A stretch of DNA of 64,000 nucleotides from an uncultured bacterium. Lineage in GTDB: Bacteria > Bacteroidota > Bacteroidia > Bacteroidales > Bacteroidaceae. The position numbers and the translations under genes are program-made. Within the stretch, counting starts at the first letter, position 1. Every line of letters begins with the position of its first letter. Below the pieces are notes generated by a model. It was not told the DNA's origin and searched no databases. It worked only from the letters and a program-made list of their open reading frames with translations. Location: positions 60,425 to 124,424 of the forward strand of contig CAJMSQ010000002.1 in the NCBI GenBank assembly GCA_905216095.1. Direction: 5' to 3'. This document shows, piece after piece, positions 1 to 8,980 of this stretch.

Positions 1-2
1 TG

Positions 3-3000
3 TGCCTGCTACTGACATGGACGGTCGGACTGAACGCCCAGCGCTTTGTGGTAACAGGAACGGCCATTGACTCGAAGAGCAAGGCACCCGTGGAATACGC
101 GGCTGCTGCTTTGCTGAAACCGGACAGCACCGTGACAGGCGGAGCCATGACGGACGAAAAAGGAACTTTCAGCATCAATGCGCGGCAAGCCGGCAAGTTT
201 ATCCTGAAACTGTCCTACGTGGGCTACAAGACCACCTACCGGAACATTGAACTGACCGACGAACGCGATTCCGTCAATGTGGGGCAGATTCTCCTGTCGG
301 CCGACGGGACCCTGCTCGGGACGGCCGAAGTTTCCGTCACGGCAGCGCGCGTCGAGCAGAAGGAAGACACGACCATGTTCAACGCATCGGCCTATCGCGT
401 GCCCGAAGGCTCGACGCTCGAGGCGTTGGTCAAGCAGTTGCCCGGCGTGGAAGTGAGCGATGACGGGACCATCAAGTGGAACGGTAAGGAAGTGAAGGAA
501 TTCCTCGTGAACGGAAAGGACTTCTTCAAGGGCGACACAAAAATCGCCATGAAAAACCTGCCTACCGACATCGTAAGCAAAATCAAGGCCTACGAAAAGA
601 AAAGCGACTATACGGAACAGACCGGCATCGACGACGGCGAGGAGACCACCGTACTGGACATCGCCACCAAGCGGCAGCTTAACGAGTCGTGGGTATCGAA
701 CGTGGACATCGGGTACGGTACGCACGACCGCTATTCCGGCCGTCTGTTCGTCACCCGCTTCACGGACAACATGCGCATCACGGCCTACGGCTCGGCCAAC
801 AATACGGGAGACATGGGTTTCGGCGGTCCGCGCGGATTCAACCGGAACGGCGGCGGACTTACGGCCAACAAAAACGCCGGTATCGACTTCACCTGGGAGA
901 ACGGAAAGAAGAAACGCGAGGCGGGGCGCTTCGAGATAGGCGGTAACGTGCGCTACAACCACACCGGGACGGACGCCATCACGACCTCGGCCTCCGAGAC
1001 GTTCCTCTCGGCCGGGTCAAGCCGCTCCTTCAGCAACAGCAACAATTTCAGCCGCAGCAGTTCGACGAGCGTCAATGGCGCGTTGCGCGTCCAGTGGAGC
1101 CCGGATTCGATGACCACCGTCACCTTCCGCCCGTCTTTCTCGCACACGGACGGGGACAACTCGGGCAACAGCCGCACGGCCACCTTCAACGACGATCCTT
1201 ACAGCATCGAGGGCATGTACAGTCCGCTGGACAGCATCTTCAAGACACCGGTGAACGAGGCCCTCAGGGCCATTGCCGTGAACAGCAACCTGCGCAGCAG
1301 TCTCGGCGACAGCAAGAGCAACAGCGTGAACGGTACGTTGAACATCGTGCGCCGCCTCAACTCGAAAGGACGTAACGTGTCGTTGCGCGCGACGGGCGGA
1401 TACTCGAAGAGCGAAAGCCGTTCGTTCAGCATCTCCGACATCGAATATTTCAACGGCACCACGGCCCCGGCCTTCAAGAACCAATACAGCCACACGCCGG
1501 AGCGTAACCACAGCTACGGCATCCGTGTCGGCTATGCCGAGCCCATCGCCAAGAACTGGTTTGCCGAGTTCCGTTACGACTACAACTATAAGTATACCAA
1601 GGGAGACCGTTCCCGCTACAACTTGGATTCGCTGGCCTACGGCGACTATGCCTCCCGCTGGCCGCAATATGCCTCCTACGGCGACCGGCTGGGCTATCCC
1701 GTCATCGGTTCGCTGCCTACCGAAGACGAAGTCCTCAATGCCGTGCGCGATTTGAACAACAGTCAGTACGCTACCTATAAATATTATAACCACACGGCCG
1801 AGGTCGGCGTGCGCTACAATTCGGAAGCCATCCGCTTCAACGCGGGTGTGGACTTCAATCCCGAAAAGACGCGCATGGCCTACAAGCGTCCGGGGCAGAA
1901 CATCGACACCCTCATCACGCGGCACGTGTTCAAGGTTTCGCCCCAGGTACGTTTTCGCTACCGGTTCTCCAAGACCGAGTTCCTGGACTTCCGCTACAAC
2001 GGCTATTCCTCGCAGCCGTCCATGACCAACCTGCTGGCCGTCATCGACGACTCCAATCCGCTCAGCGTCTCCATGGGTAATCCGGGGCTGAAGCCTTCGT
2101 GGAACAACTCGTTCCGGCTGTTCTATCACGGCTACAACGCCGATCGGCAGCAGGGCATGGGCGGAGGTGTGAACTTCACGCAGACCAGCAATTCCATCAG
2201 CAACCGCAATGTCTATGACGAAACGACAGGTGCGCTCTATTCGCGGCCGGAAAACATCAACGGCAACTGGAACGCGCGCGGCCATTTCATGTTCAACACG
2301 GGATTAGGTGCCAAGAAACTGTTCACCGTCACGACATTCACTTCGCTCAACTACGACAACTCCGTGGGCTACATCAGCCGGATGAACAACACGTCGGGCG
2401 GAACGTCCGCCGGCGGGGCAGGCGCACGCACGGAAATGCCTCTTGCCGACGCGGCCGACGGCGCAACCGCGCAAAAGCACGATTACGACTATTACAACCG
2501 CATATTCGCGAACGCCGCTGCCAGCAAGAACACGACACGGGCCTTCAGTGTGGGAGAAAACCTCAACCTGGCCTACCGCGCTTCGTGGTTCGACGTCGGA
2601 CTGCTCGGTACGCTCAATTACCAGCACGCTCGCGCCACGCTGCAGGACAACGCCAACATGGACACCTGGGACTTCGCTTACGGCGCGAATGCCAATTTCA
2701 TGTTCGACTTCGGCCTGGCCATCTCGACCGACATACGCATGAACTCGCGGCGGGGATACTCCGACCGCTCCATGAACACGGACGAACTGCTGTGGAACGC
2801 GCAGATCTCGCAGTCGTTCCTCAAGAACAAGGCCGCCACCATCAGCATCCAGTTCTACGACATCCTGCACGAGCAGAGCAACGTGTCGCGTGTCATCAAC
2901 GCCACAAGGCGCAGCGACACCTGGAGCAACGCCATCAATTCCTACTGCATGGTGCACTTCATCTACAAGCTGAACATCTTCGGCGGGAAGAGCAACAGCA

Positions 3001-3119
3001 AGGACAGCAAAGACCGGGAACAGTTCCGCGGTCCCGGCGGCGAAGGCCGTCCGCGTCCCGCAGGAGCGCCCATGAGAGCCATGCCGATGATGCCGATGGG
3101 CGGGGGCCGGCATCCCTGA
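3..3119 (+). CDS. Outer-membrane beta-barrel (TonB-receptor-like) protein, 5' partial
   Basis: The reading frame is open from the window edge, so the true start lies upstream. The first visible residues (LLLTWTVGLNAQ) look like the end of a signal peptide cleaved after NAQ. Next comes a carboxypeptidase-regulatory-like fold (VTGTAIDSKSKAPVEYA, then KLSYVGYKTTYRNIEL), then a plug-like region (LVKQLPGVEVSDDGTIKWNG, then FLVNGKDFF). The rest, about 800 residues, alternates aromatic and polar residues as in beta strands. This order matches the Bacteroidota family annotated as outer membrane beta-barrel protein (OMP_b-brl_3), related to TonB-dependent receptors but without an obvious SusD partner here. 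The C-terminus is unusual: a Gly/Pro/Met-rich tail ending MPMMPMGGGRHP instead of a terminal aromatic. Substrate unknown. Confidence 0.85.
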   Translation, partial: CLLLTWTVGLNAQRFVVTGTAIDSKSKAPVEYAAAALLKPDSTVTGGAMTDEKGTFSINARQAGKFILKLSYVGYKTTYRNIELTDERDSVNVGQILLSADGTLLGTAEVSVTAARVEQKEDTTMFNASAYRVPEGSTLEALVKQLPGVEVSDDGTIKWNGKEVKEFLVNGKDFFKGDTKIAMKNLPTDIVSKIKAYEKKSDYTEQTGIDDGEETTVLDIATKRQLNESWVSNVDIGYGTHDRYSGRLFVTRFTDNMRITAYGSANNTGDMGFGGPRGFNRNGGGLTANKNAGIDFTWENGKKKREAGRFEIGGNVRYNHTGTDAITTSASETFLSAGSSRSFSNSNNFSRSSSTSVNGALRVQWSPDSMTTVTFRPSFSHTDGDNSGNSRTATFNDDPYSIEGMYSPLDSIFKTPVNEALRAIAVNSNLRSSLGDSKSNSVNGTLNIVRRLNSKGRNVSLRATGGYSKSESRSFSISDIEYFNGTTAPAFKNQYSHTPERNHSYGIRVGYAEPIAKNWFAEFRYDYNYKYTKGDRSRYNLDSLAYGDYASRWPQYASYGDRLGYPVIGSLPTEDEVLNAVRDLNNSQYATYKYYNHTAEVGVRYNSEAIRFNAGVDFNPEKTRMAYKRPGQNIDTLITRHVFKVSPQVRFRYRFSKTEFLDFRYNGYSSQPSMTNLLAVIDDSNPLSVSMGNPGLKPSWNNSFRLFYHGYNADRQQGMGGGVNFTQTSNSISNRNVYDETTGALYSRPENINGNWNARGHFMFNTGLGAKKLFTVTTFTSLNYDNSVGYISRMNNTSGGTSAGGAGARTEMPLADAADGATAQKHDYDYYNRIFANAAASKNTTRAFSVGENLNLAYRASWFDVGLLGTLNYQHARATLQDNANMDTWDFAYGANANFMFDFGLAISTDIRMNSRRGYSDRSMNTDELLWNAQISQSFLKNKAATISIQFYDILHEQSNVSRVINATRRSDTWSNAINSYCMVHFIYKLNIFGGKSNSKDSKDREQFRGPGGEGRPRPAGAPMRAMPMMPMGGGRHP

Positions 3120-3169
3120 ACCCTCGCACGGATGCCGGGCCGGCCGGTATATTTCAATTGCCTTCCGGC

Positions 3170-3425
3170 GATTTAACTTTTCTTGCTTTTGGGCAAAAAA
3201 AGTATTATCTTTGCATTACGGAAACATAAGGGCGGCTTCGGCTGCCCTTTTTTTCGTGTAAAAAAGCCCTTTCCCGGGAAAAACTGTCCCTATGACGGGA
3301 AAAACTACATGCCATGTAGGAGAACGCAGATGGCATGTAGTTTTTCCCGGCCCTACATGTAGTCGGAAACAGCAGGGAAATACGCCGTCCCGAATGTGAG
3401 CAAAGGTTAAATATGTTAATGTCGG
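3170..3425 (+). repeat. 255-bp intergenic promoter-hairpin-palindrome element, copy 1
   Basis: The left end resembles ATTTTAACACTTCTTGC and carries a promoter with -7 box TATCTTTG-like TATTATCTTTG at 3203-3213. About 16 nt further on is a terminator-like hairpin at 3229-3254 (arms AGGGCGGC and GCTGCCCT, UUCG loop, then seven T). A GC-rich linker follows, then a very large inverted repeat: 3296-3315 pairs perfectly with 3330-3349 (20 bp, 14-nt loop). It contains the palindrome CTACATG-C-CATGTAG at 3305-3319. A separate CTACATGTAG lies at 3353-3362. The tail is GTTAAATATGTTAATGTCGG. The unit lies between the receptor gene and the Fur-family gene and has no credible coding sequence. Confidence 0.85.
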
Positions 3426-3542
3426 ATGCGTCCGGCCCGTGTTCCCCGGCTTCGTGTCCCGGTCATACTGTTTCCCTCACCGCCCGTCCGGCCATGCGGC
3501 AAGGGACGGAGGAAAATTTTTCTCAAGAAAAATACCATTTTG

Positions 3543-3602
3543 TTTGGAGGAAAAAAATTCTTTCCTTATATTTGCACTGTAATTAAATATGTAACGATTA
3601 CA
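3543..3602 (+). promoter_or_regulatory. Promoter and candidate PerR/Fur operator of the regulator-rubrerythrin pair
   Basis: TTTG at 3543-3546, 20 bases, then TATATTTG at 3567-3574 fit the Bacteroidota housekeeping promoter. Downstream, at 3590-3602, is the perfect inverted repeat TGTAA-CGA-TTACA, ending 10 bases before the ATG of the Fur-family gene. Its position downstream of the start site suits autoregulation. That the encoded regulator binds it is inference. Confidence 0.6.
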
Positions 3603-3612
3603 AATAAGTAAG

Positions 3613-4044
3613 ATGAACAATCAAGAAACCATAGACTATCTCGTACAACACGGCATCAAGCCCTCCGTACAGCGCATGGCCGTAATGGAATATCTGTTGT
3701 CCCATCATACACATCCCACGGCGGACGAGATACATAGTGCGCTCACGGCACGTATCCCCACACTCTCGAAAACGACCGTCTACAACACGCTCCGCCTGCT
3801 CGTGGACAACGGCGCCGCAACGCAGCTGACCATCGACGAACGCAACGTCTGCTTCGACGCGGAAGCCCGGCCCCACGCCCACTTCCTGTGCAACTGTTGC
3901 GGAAAGGTGTACGACCTGCCGCTGCGTCAGGTCGATATCGACGCGGCCGCCGAGATACCCGAGTCGTTCCGTACGGAGAGCGCCGCCCTCTATTACCGTG
4001 GGAAATGCGCCGCCTGCACCCGGGCGGAATCACACCGGCAATAA
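3613..4044 (+). CDS. Fur/PerR-family transcriptional regulator
   Basis: A 143-residue protein of typical Fur-family length. The N-terminal half (about residues 1-80) is the winged-helix DNA-binding domain, with the recognition-helix signature LSKTTVYNTLRLL. The C-terminal half has the structural zinc pairs CNCCGKVYD and CAAC and a His-containing metal-sensing stretch (RPHAHFLC). The next gene, 37 bp downstream, is a rubrerythrin, and an NRAMP metal transporter follows, so a PerR-like peroxide sensor controlling oxidant defence is more likely than a classical iron Fur. I did not resolve the residues that separate PerR from Fur, so no symbol is given. It probably regulates itself through the palindrome just upstream of its start. 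Confidence 0.88.
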   Translation: MNNQETIDYLVQHGIKPSVQRMAVMEYLLSHHTHPTADEIHSALTARIPTLSKTTVYNTLRLLVDNGAATQLTIDERNVCFDAEARPHAHFLCNCCGKVYDLPLRQVDIDAAAEIPESFRTESAALYYRGKCAACTRAESHRQ

Positions 4045-4080
4045 CAAACACATATCATTAACAATCTAAATTCCATCATT

Positions 4081-4635
4081 ATGAAAAAGAAATTTATCTG
4101 TACTGTCTGCGGTTACATTCACGAAGGTAACGAAGCTCCCGAGAAGTGCCCGATGTGCGGTGTCCCCGCTTCCAAGTTCAAAGAACTGACCGGTGACGAG
4201 GGTCTCTCGTTCGTGGCCGAGCACGAGGTAGGCGTTGCCAAGGGATGCGACGACGAGATGATCAAAGACCTGAACAACCACTTCATGGGCGAATGTACCG
4301 AAGTCGGAATGTATCTTGCCATGAGCCGTCAGGCCGACCGCGAAGGCTATCCCGAAATTGCCGAAGCCTTCAAGCGTTATGCCTGGGAAGAGGCAGAACA
4401 CGCTTCCAAGTTCGCCGAACTCCTCGGCGACTGCGTATGGGACACGAAGACCAACCTCGAGAAGCGCATGAACGCAGAGAGCGGTGCCTGCGAGGACAAG
4501 GCACGTATCGCCAAGCGCGCCAAGGAACTGAACCTCGATGCCATACATGACACCGTTCACGAGATGGCCCGCGACGAAGCACGTCACGGCCGCGGTTTCG
4601 AAGGCCTCTACAAGCGTTACTTTGCCAAGAAGTAA
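4081..4635 (+). CDS. Rubrerythrin, reverse domain order (rubredoxin-like N-terminus)
   Basis: 184 residues. The N-terminus is a rubredoxin-type iron site with two CxxC knuckles ([20 protein letters not shown]). A ferritin-like di-iron helical bundle follows from about residue 40, with carboxylate/His motifs EEAEH and DEARH. Classical rubrerythrins carry the rubredoxin domain at the C-terminus; the swapped order is that of the so-called reverse rubrerythrins of anaerobes, which reduce hydrogen peroxide with electrons from NAD(P)H. It sits directly behind the Fur/PerR-type regulator with no terminator visible between them, so the two are probably co-transcribed and peroxide-induced. Likely cytoplasmic; no signal peptide. 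Confidence 0.93.
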   Translation: MKKKFICTVCGYIHEGNEAPEKCPMCGVPASKFKELTGDEGLSFVAEHEVGVAKGCDDEMIKDLNNHFMGECTEVGMYLAMSRQADREGYPEIAEAFKRYAWEEAEHASKFAELLGDCVWDTKTNLEKRMNAESGACEDKARIAKRAKELNLDAIHDTVHEMARDEARHGRGFEGLYKRYFAKK

Positions 4636-4829
4636 AGCCTGAAGCATAGTCGTTGCCTGCGGGAAAGTACCGCCGGCGGCAGCCCGGAAGGGCATAAACT
4701 GAAAAAACCTGTCAGCCTTATCGTTTCCGACGCGTAGCCCGGTTGCGATGAGGCTGCTTTTCTTTCGTCCGCGGTGCCGCCTGCAGGGCGGCGGAACCCG
4801 TCCGGACCGAAAAATAAAAGTAGAACAAA

Positions 4830-6116
4830 ATGATGAAAGACATCTTCAACGGCCTGCGCCGCCGACGCGCACAGCGGAAAACCGCTTCCGGTGCAGCGGG
4901 CGGCATCTTCCGTCACCTGGGTCCGGGACTGCTCGTCACGGTCGGCTTCATCGACCCCGGAAACTGGGCCTCCAACTTCGCCGCCGGCTCGGAGTTCGGC
5001 TATGCCCTGCTCTGGGTGGTCACCCTCTCCACGATAATGCTCATCGTGCTGCAGCACAACGCCGCCCACATGGGCATCGTCACCGGCTTGTGCATGTCCG
5101 AGGCTGCCACGCGCTATCTGCCGCGCGCCGTCAGCCGCCCCGTGCTGCTCAGCGCGATGGCCGCGTCCGTTTCCACGTCGATGGCCGAAATCCTGGGCGG
5201 CGCCATCGCGCTTGAGATGCTTTTCGGCATCCCCGTCATCGTCGGCGCGGCCGCCACCACGGTCGTATGTGCGGCATTGCTGCTGACCAACTCGTACAGC
5301 AGGGTGGAGAAGGGCATCATAGCCTTTGTCTCGCTCATCGGGTTCTCCTTTCTCTACGAACTGACCCTCACGGACACCGTTTGGTCGCAGGCCCTCGCGG
5401 CGTCGGCCCGCCCCTCGTTTCCCCCGGGCAGCATCCTCGTCGTCATGAGTGTGCTGGGGGCGGTAGTGATGCCCCACAACCTGTTTCTCCACTCCGAGGT
5501 CATACAGAGCAGGCAAATCAACAAACGCGGTGACGCGGGCATACGCCGCGCCCTGAAGTACGAATTTCTCGACACGCTCCTGGCTATGAGCATCGGATGG
5601 GCGATAAATTCCGCCATGATTATCCTGGCCGCCGATACCTACCATGCGCGCGGCGCCGTCGTGGACTCGCTCGCCGATGCCGGCGACCTGCTCGCACCCA
5701 TGCTCGGGCCGGGCGCTTATACCGTGTTTGCCGTCGCGCTTCTCCTGGCAGGTATTTCGAGCACGGTCACCAGCGGGATGGCGGCAGGCACCATCTACGC
5801 CGGAATGAACGGCAAGTCGTACGATGCGGGCAAGTCCTGCTCGCGCAAAGGTATCCTCTGGTCGTTCATTCCCGCCTTCCTCATCATACTTTTCATAGGC
5901 GACCCGTTCCGCGGGCTCATCGTCTCGCAGGCCGTCCTCAGCCTGCAGCTGCCCGTCACCATATTCCTGCAGGTGGGGCTGACGTCCTCGCGGCGCGTCA
6001 TGGGCGGATACGCCAACCGGCGCGGCATGAACGTGCTGCTCTACGGCATGGCGGTGGTCGTCAGCGCGTTGAACATCTTCCTCTTGTGGAACCTTGCGGC
6101 AGGGACGGCAGGGTAG
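4830..6116 (+). CDS. mntH: NRAMP-family divalent metal (Mn2+/Fe2+) transporter
   Basis: 428 residues, all-membrane, about 11 predicted helices. The diagnostic metal-coordinating motifs of the family are present: DPGNWAS in the first transmembrane segment and MPHNLFLHS in the sixth. The start MMKD could be the first or second Met. A 194-base gap separates it from the rubrerythrin gene; no clear promoter or terminator is seen there, so read-through from the peroxide-response pair is possible. Import of manganese or iron would fit the neighbourhood, since manganese uptake protects anaerobes from peroxide. Proton-coupled symport at the inner membrane is the family mechanism; metal preference cannot be read from sequence. 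Confidence 0.93.
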   Translation: MMKDIFNGLRRRRAQRKTASGAAGGIFRHLGPGLLVTVGFIDPGNWASNFAAGSEFGYALLWVVTLSTIMLIVLQHNAAHMGIVTGLCMSEAATRYLPRAVSRPVLLSAMAASVSTSMAEILGGAIALEMLFGIPVIVGAAATTVVCAALLLTNSYSRVEKGIIAFVSLIGFSFLYELTLTDTVWSQALAASARPSFPPGSILVVMSVLGAVVMPHNLFLHSEVIQSRQINKRGDAGIRRALKYEFLDTLLAMSIGWAINSAMIILAADTYHARGAVVDSLADAGDLLAPMLGPGAYTVFAVALLLAGISSTVTSGMAAGTIYAGMNGKSYDAGKSCSRKGILWSFIPAFLIILFIGDPFRGLIVSQAVLSLQLPVTIFLQVGLTSSRRVMGGYANRRGMNVLLYGMAVVVSALNIFLLWNLAAGTAG

Positions 6117-6213
6117 GGCTTCGTGCAGGCCTGTCCGGCGCCCGCAACCTCCGTCCCGGCGGGGCATACCATAATATATATAGGCGTATCCGCCGCATAT
6201 CAGAAAAAAACAT

Positions 6214-6221
6214 TATCTTTG
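6214..6221 (+). promoter_or_regulatory. -7 box of the purA promoter
   Basis: TATCTTTG lies 85 bases before the purA ATG. No convincing -33 TTTG is seen at the expected distance. The leader between the box and the ATG shows no obvious riboswitch. Confidence 0.5.
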
Positions 6222-6306
6222 TCCGTCGGAACAGGCACATGTCCGGCAACAGGGCGGCGGTGCGCGTTCCGGGACAACATGTGGACATCCTTACATCATA
6301 AAAGAC

Positions 6307-7575
6307 ATGAGCAAAGGTAAAGTAGATGCGCTCTTAGGCATCGTCTTCGGCGACGAAGGCAAAGGTAAAGTAGTCGATTACTTCACCCCGAAGTACGACG
6401 TAGTGGCCCGCTTCGCCGGAGGTCCCAATGCGGGACACACCATCATCTTCGAAGGAAAGAAATTCGTACTCCGGTCGATTCCTTCGGGCATCTTCGACGA
6501 GAACAAGATAAACATCATCGGCAACGGATGCGTCATAGCGCCCGACCTCTTCATGGCCGAGGCGCGTGAGCTCGAGGCCGCCGGCTATTCCCTCACGGAA
6601 CGCCTGCACATCAGCCGTCGCGCGCACCTCATCCTGCCCACACACCGTGTGCTGGACCGCGCCTACGAGGCGGCGAAAGGCAAGTCGAAGGTGGGAACGA
6701 CGGGCAAGGGCATCGGGCCCACGTACAGCGACAAGGCGGCCCGCATCGGTCTGCGCGTGGGCGACATCCTGAACGATTTCGAGGCCAAGTACAACGCGCT
6801 GAAAGCCCGCCACGAACAGATTCTCCGCGACCTCGGCTTCACGGACTACGACATAGCCGAAGAGGAGAAGCGCTGGATGGAAGGCGTGGAGTACATGAAG
6901 AAGTTCCACCTGACCGATACCGAAATCGAAATCAACGGCTACCTGGCCGAAGGCAAGAGCGTGCTGGCCGAGGGTGCCCAGGGCTCGTTGCTCGACATAG
7001 ACCACGGCACTTATCCTTTCGTCTCGTCGTCGAGCACCACGAGCGGAGGCGTCTGTACCGGACTGGGTGTCGCACCCAACAGGATTGACCGCATCTTCGG
7101 CATATTCAAGGCATACAGCACCCGCGTGGGCAGCGGACCTTTCCCCGTGGAACTCTTTGACGAGACGGGCGAGGAAATCCGTCGCATAGGCCACGAGTAC
7201 GGTGCCGTGACGGGACGCAACCGCAGATGCGGCTGGGTGGACCTTGTCGCCCTGAAATACGCCATCATGATTAACGGTGTGACCGACCTGGTGATGATGA
7301 AGGGTGACGTACTCGACGGTTTCGACACCATAAAAGTATGCACCGCTTACGAAAAGGACGGACAGATTACCGAAACCATGCCTTACGACACCGAAGGCTG
7401 GACCGCCGTCTACGAAGAACTGCCCGGCTGGAAGACGCCCCTGAGCGGGTTGCGCGCGGAAGCCGACTTCCCGCAGGCGTTCAAGGACTACATCGCCTAT
7501 CTTGAGCAGAAACTCGCTACGCCGATAAGCATCGTGAGTGTCAGCCCCGACCGCGACGCGACCATCATACGGTAA
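6307..7575 (+). CDS. purA: Adenylosuccinate synthetase
   Basis: 422 residues, the usual length. It catalyses the GTP-dependent joining of IMP and aspartate to adenylosuccinate, the first committed step to AMP, in the cytoplasm. Visible signatures are the N-terminal phosphate-binding loop GDEGKGK (about residues 14-20), GPNAGHT, the IMP-binding GTTGKGIGPTYSDKAAR and the GTP/guanine region near the C-terminus. It stands alone: its own promoter lies upstream, and a strong intrinsic terminator follows 48 bases after the stop. Confidence 0.97.
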   Translation: MSKGKVDALLGIVFGDEGKGKVVDYFTPKYDVVARFAGGPNAGHTIIFEGKKFVLRSIPSGIFDENKINIIGNGCVIAPDLFMAEARELEAAGYSLTERLHISRRAHLILPTHRVLDRAYEAAKGKSKVGTTGKGIGPTYSDKAARIGLRVGDILNDFEAKYNALKARHEQILRDLGFTDYDIAEEEKRWMEGVEYMKKFHLTDTEIEINGYLAEGKSVLAEGAQGSLLDIDHGTYPFVSSSSTTSGGVCTGLGVAPNRIDRIFGIFKAYSTRVGSGPFPVELFDETGEEIRRIGHEYGAVTGRNRRCGWVDLVALKYAIMINGVTDLVMMKGDVLDGFDTIKVCTAYEKDGQITETMPYDTEGWTAVYEELPGWKTPLSGLRAEADFPQAFKDYIAYLEQKLATPISIVSVSPDRDATIIR

Positions 7576-7622
7576 GCGGAAACTGATTGTGGATTTTTTT
7601 CATAAAGTTGTGAATTATAGCC

Positions 7623-7660
7623 GGTGCGGATGCGCAGTGAGTGTGCGTCCGCACCTTTTT
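7623..7660 (+). terminator. Intrinsic terminator of purA
   Basis: A 14-bp stem (7623-7636 with 7642-7655, one T-G and one G-T pair), 5-nt loop GTGAG, then five T. It lies 48 bases past the purA stop and before repeat copy 2. Confidence 0.88.
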
Positions 7661-7701
7661 CGTCTGCCTTGGTCCGGCGCACGCGGTCGGAGCTGTTTGG
7701 G

Positions 7702-7957
7702 ATTTTAACACAATTTGCTTTTCGGCGGAAAATGTATTATCTTTGTACAGCAAAAGTGCGGGGGCGGCCTGAAACCGCCCCTTTTTCGTGTCCGGAGGCC
7801 CGTTTTCGGGCGGAACTGTCCCTATGATGGAAATTTTTTGCAGCCATGTAGTTTTTCCTACATGGCATGTAGTGTTTCCCGTCCCTGCATGTAAAGAAAA
7901 ATAAGCGGGGGATAGCGTCTCCCAAAAGTGTAGAAAGGTTAAAAATGTTAATGTCCG
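7702..7957 (+). repeat. 255-bp intergenic promoter-hairpin-palindrome element, copy 2
   Basis: The left end is ATTTTAACACAATTTGC with -7 box TATCTTTG at 7738-7745. The short hairpin follows at 7761-7786 (arms GGGGCGG/CCGCCCC, five T). After the linker comes CTACATG-G-CATGTAG at 7858-7872. An alternative 9-bp hairpin is GCCATGTAG (7843-7851) with CTACATGGC (7858-7866). The tail is GTTAAAAATGTTAATGTC. It sits between the purA terminator and the ABC-transporter promoter, in the same direction as both. Confidence 0.85.
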
Positions 7958-8043
7958 GTCGCGCGTTTTGCCCTTGTCGGTGTTCGTCGTACGGGCCTCC
8001 GGAAATTTTTTTTCAGGGAAATGGTGAAAAAAACGGAGAAAAA

Positions 8044-8075
8044 TTTGGCCGGAAGCATCTAAAGATATACTTTTG
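8044..8075 (+). promoter_or_regulatory. Promoter of the ABC transporter operon
   Basis: TTTG at 8044-8047, a 20-base spacer, then TACTTTTG at 8068-8075, a full match to the Bacteroidota consensus. The ATG follows 41 bases later. Confidence 0.75.
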
Positions 8076-8116
8076 CGGTGTACTATTAAGCTATAACACC
8101 ATTAAAACATAAGGAA

Positions 8117-8947
8117 ATGATAGAAATCAAGAACATCCGCTTTGCTTACGGCCGCCGCCAGGCGCCTGTATTCGAGGATTTCAGCCTTTCGCTTGCGCCG
8201 GGCCGCATCTACGGCCTGCTGGGCAAGAACGGCACGGGAAAATCCACGTTGCTTTATCTCGTATGCGGCCTGTTGCACCAGCAGGAAGGCTGTGTCACGC
8301 TCGACGGTGTCGATGTACGTCTGCGCCGCCCCGAGGTATTGCAGGAAATCTTCTTTGTTCCCGAAGAGTTCGAGCTGCCTGCGGTGAAGTTGGGCCGTTA
8401 TGTGGAACTCAATGCACCGTTCTACCCGCGCTTCAGCGAGGAGGTGTTGTCAGCCTGTCTCGAGGAATTCGAACTGTCGCCCGACCTGCATCTCGGCGAA
8501 CTCTCGATGGGACAGAAGAAAAAGGCCTTCATGAGTTTTGCCCTTGCGGCGGACACCCGTTACCTGCTGATGGACGAACCGACCAACGGGCTGGACATTC
8601 CGGCCAAGAGCCAGTTCCGCCGTGTTGTGTCGAAATACATGACGGACGACCGCACGCTGATTATTTCGACCCACCAGGTGCGTGATGTCGATATGCTCAT
8701 CGACCATGTGGCCGTGATAGACGGGACAAGGTTGCTGCTGGACCGTCCGGTGTCGGACATCTGCGCGGCGTTGTGCTTCGAGGAGCGTCCCGTCGGGGAG
8801 TCTGTGGACGACGCGCTCTATGTGCAGCCCTCGATTACGGGCAATTCGGTCATCTGCCGCAACGATAACGGCACCGACACGGTGTTGAACCTTGAGTTGC
8901 TCTTCAACGCGTTGCAGGAACATCCCGACCTGATGGCCGGAAAATAA
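8117..8947 (+). CDS. ABC transporter ATP-binding protein
   Basis: 276 residues, one nucleotide-binding domain (about 1-220) plus a C-terminal extension. Walker A is GLLGKNGTGKSTLL, the signature motif ELSMGQKKK, Walker B YLLMDEPTNGLD, and the switch His is in ISTHQVRD. The C-terminal 50 residues are not a standard second domain. Next, 33 bases downstream, is a six-helix membrane protein, then a YtrA-type GntR regulator, so this is the ATPase of a two-component ABC exporter like those of the YtrBCDEF or antibiotic-response type. Substrate unknown. Confidence 0.92.
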   Translation: MIEIKNIRFAYGRRQAPVFEDFSLSLAPGRIYGLLGKNGTGKSTLLYLVCGLLHQQEGCVTLDGVDVRLRRPEVLQEIFFVPEEFELPAVKLGRYVELNAPFYPRFSEEVLSACLEEFELSPDLHLGELSMGQKKKAFMSFALAADTRYLLMDEPTNGLDIPAKSQFRRVVSKYMTDDRTLIISTHQVRDVDMLIDHVAVIDGTRLLLDRPVSDICAALCFEERPVGESVDDALYVQPSITGNSVICRNDNGTDTVLNLELLFNALQEHPDLMAGK

Positions 8948-8980
8948 GGATTGGTGGAATTTTATGTAAAAAAAGAAAAT

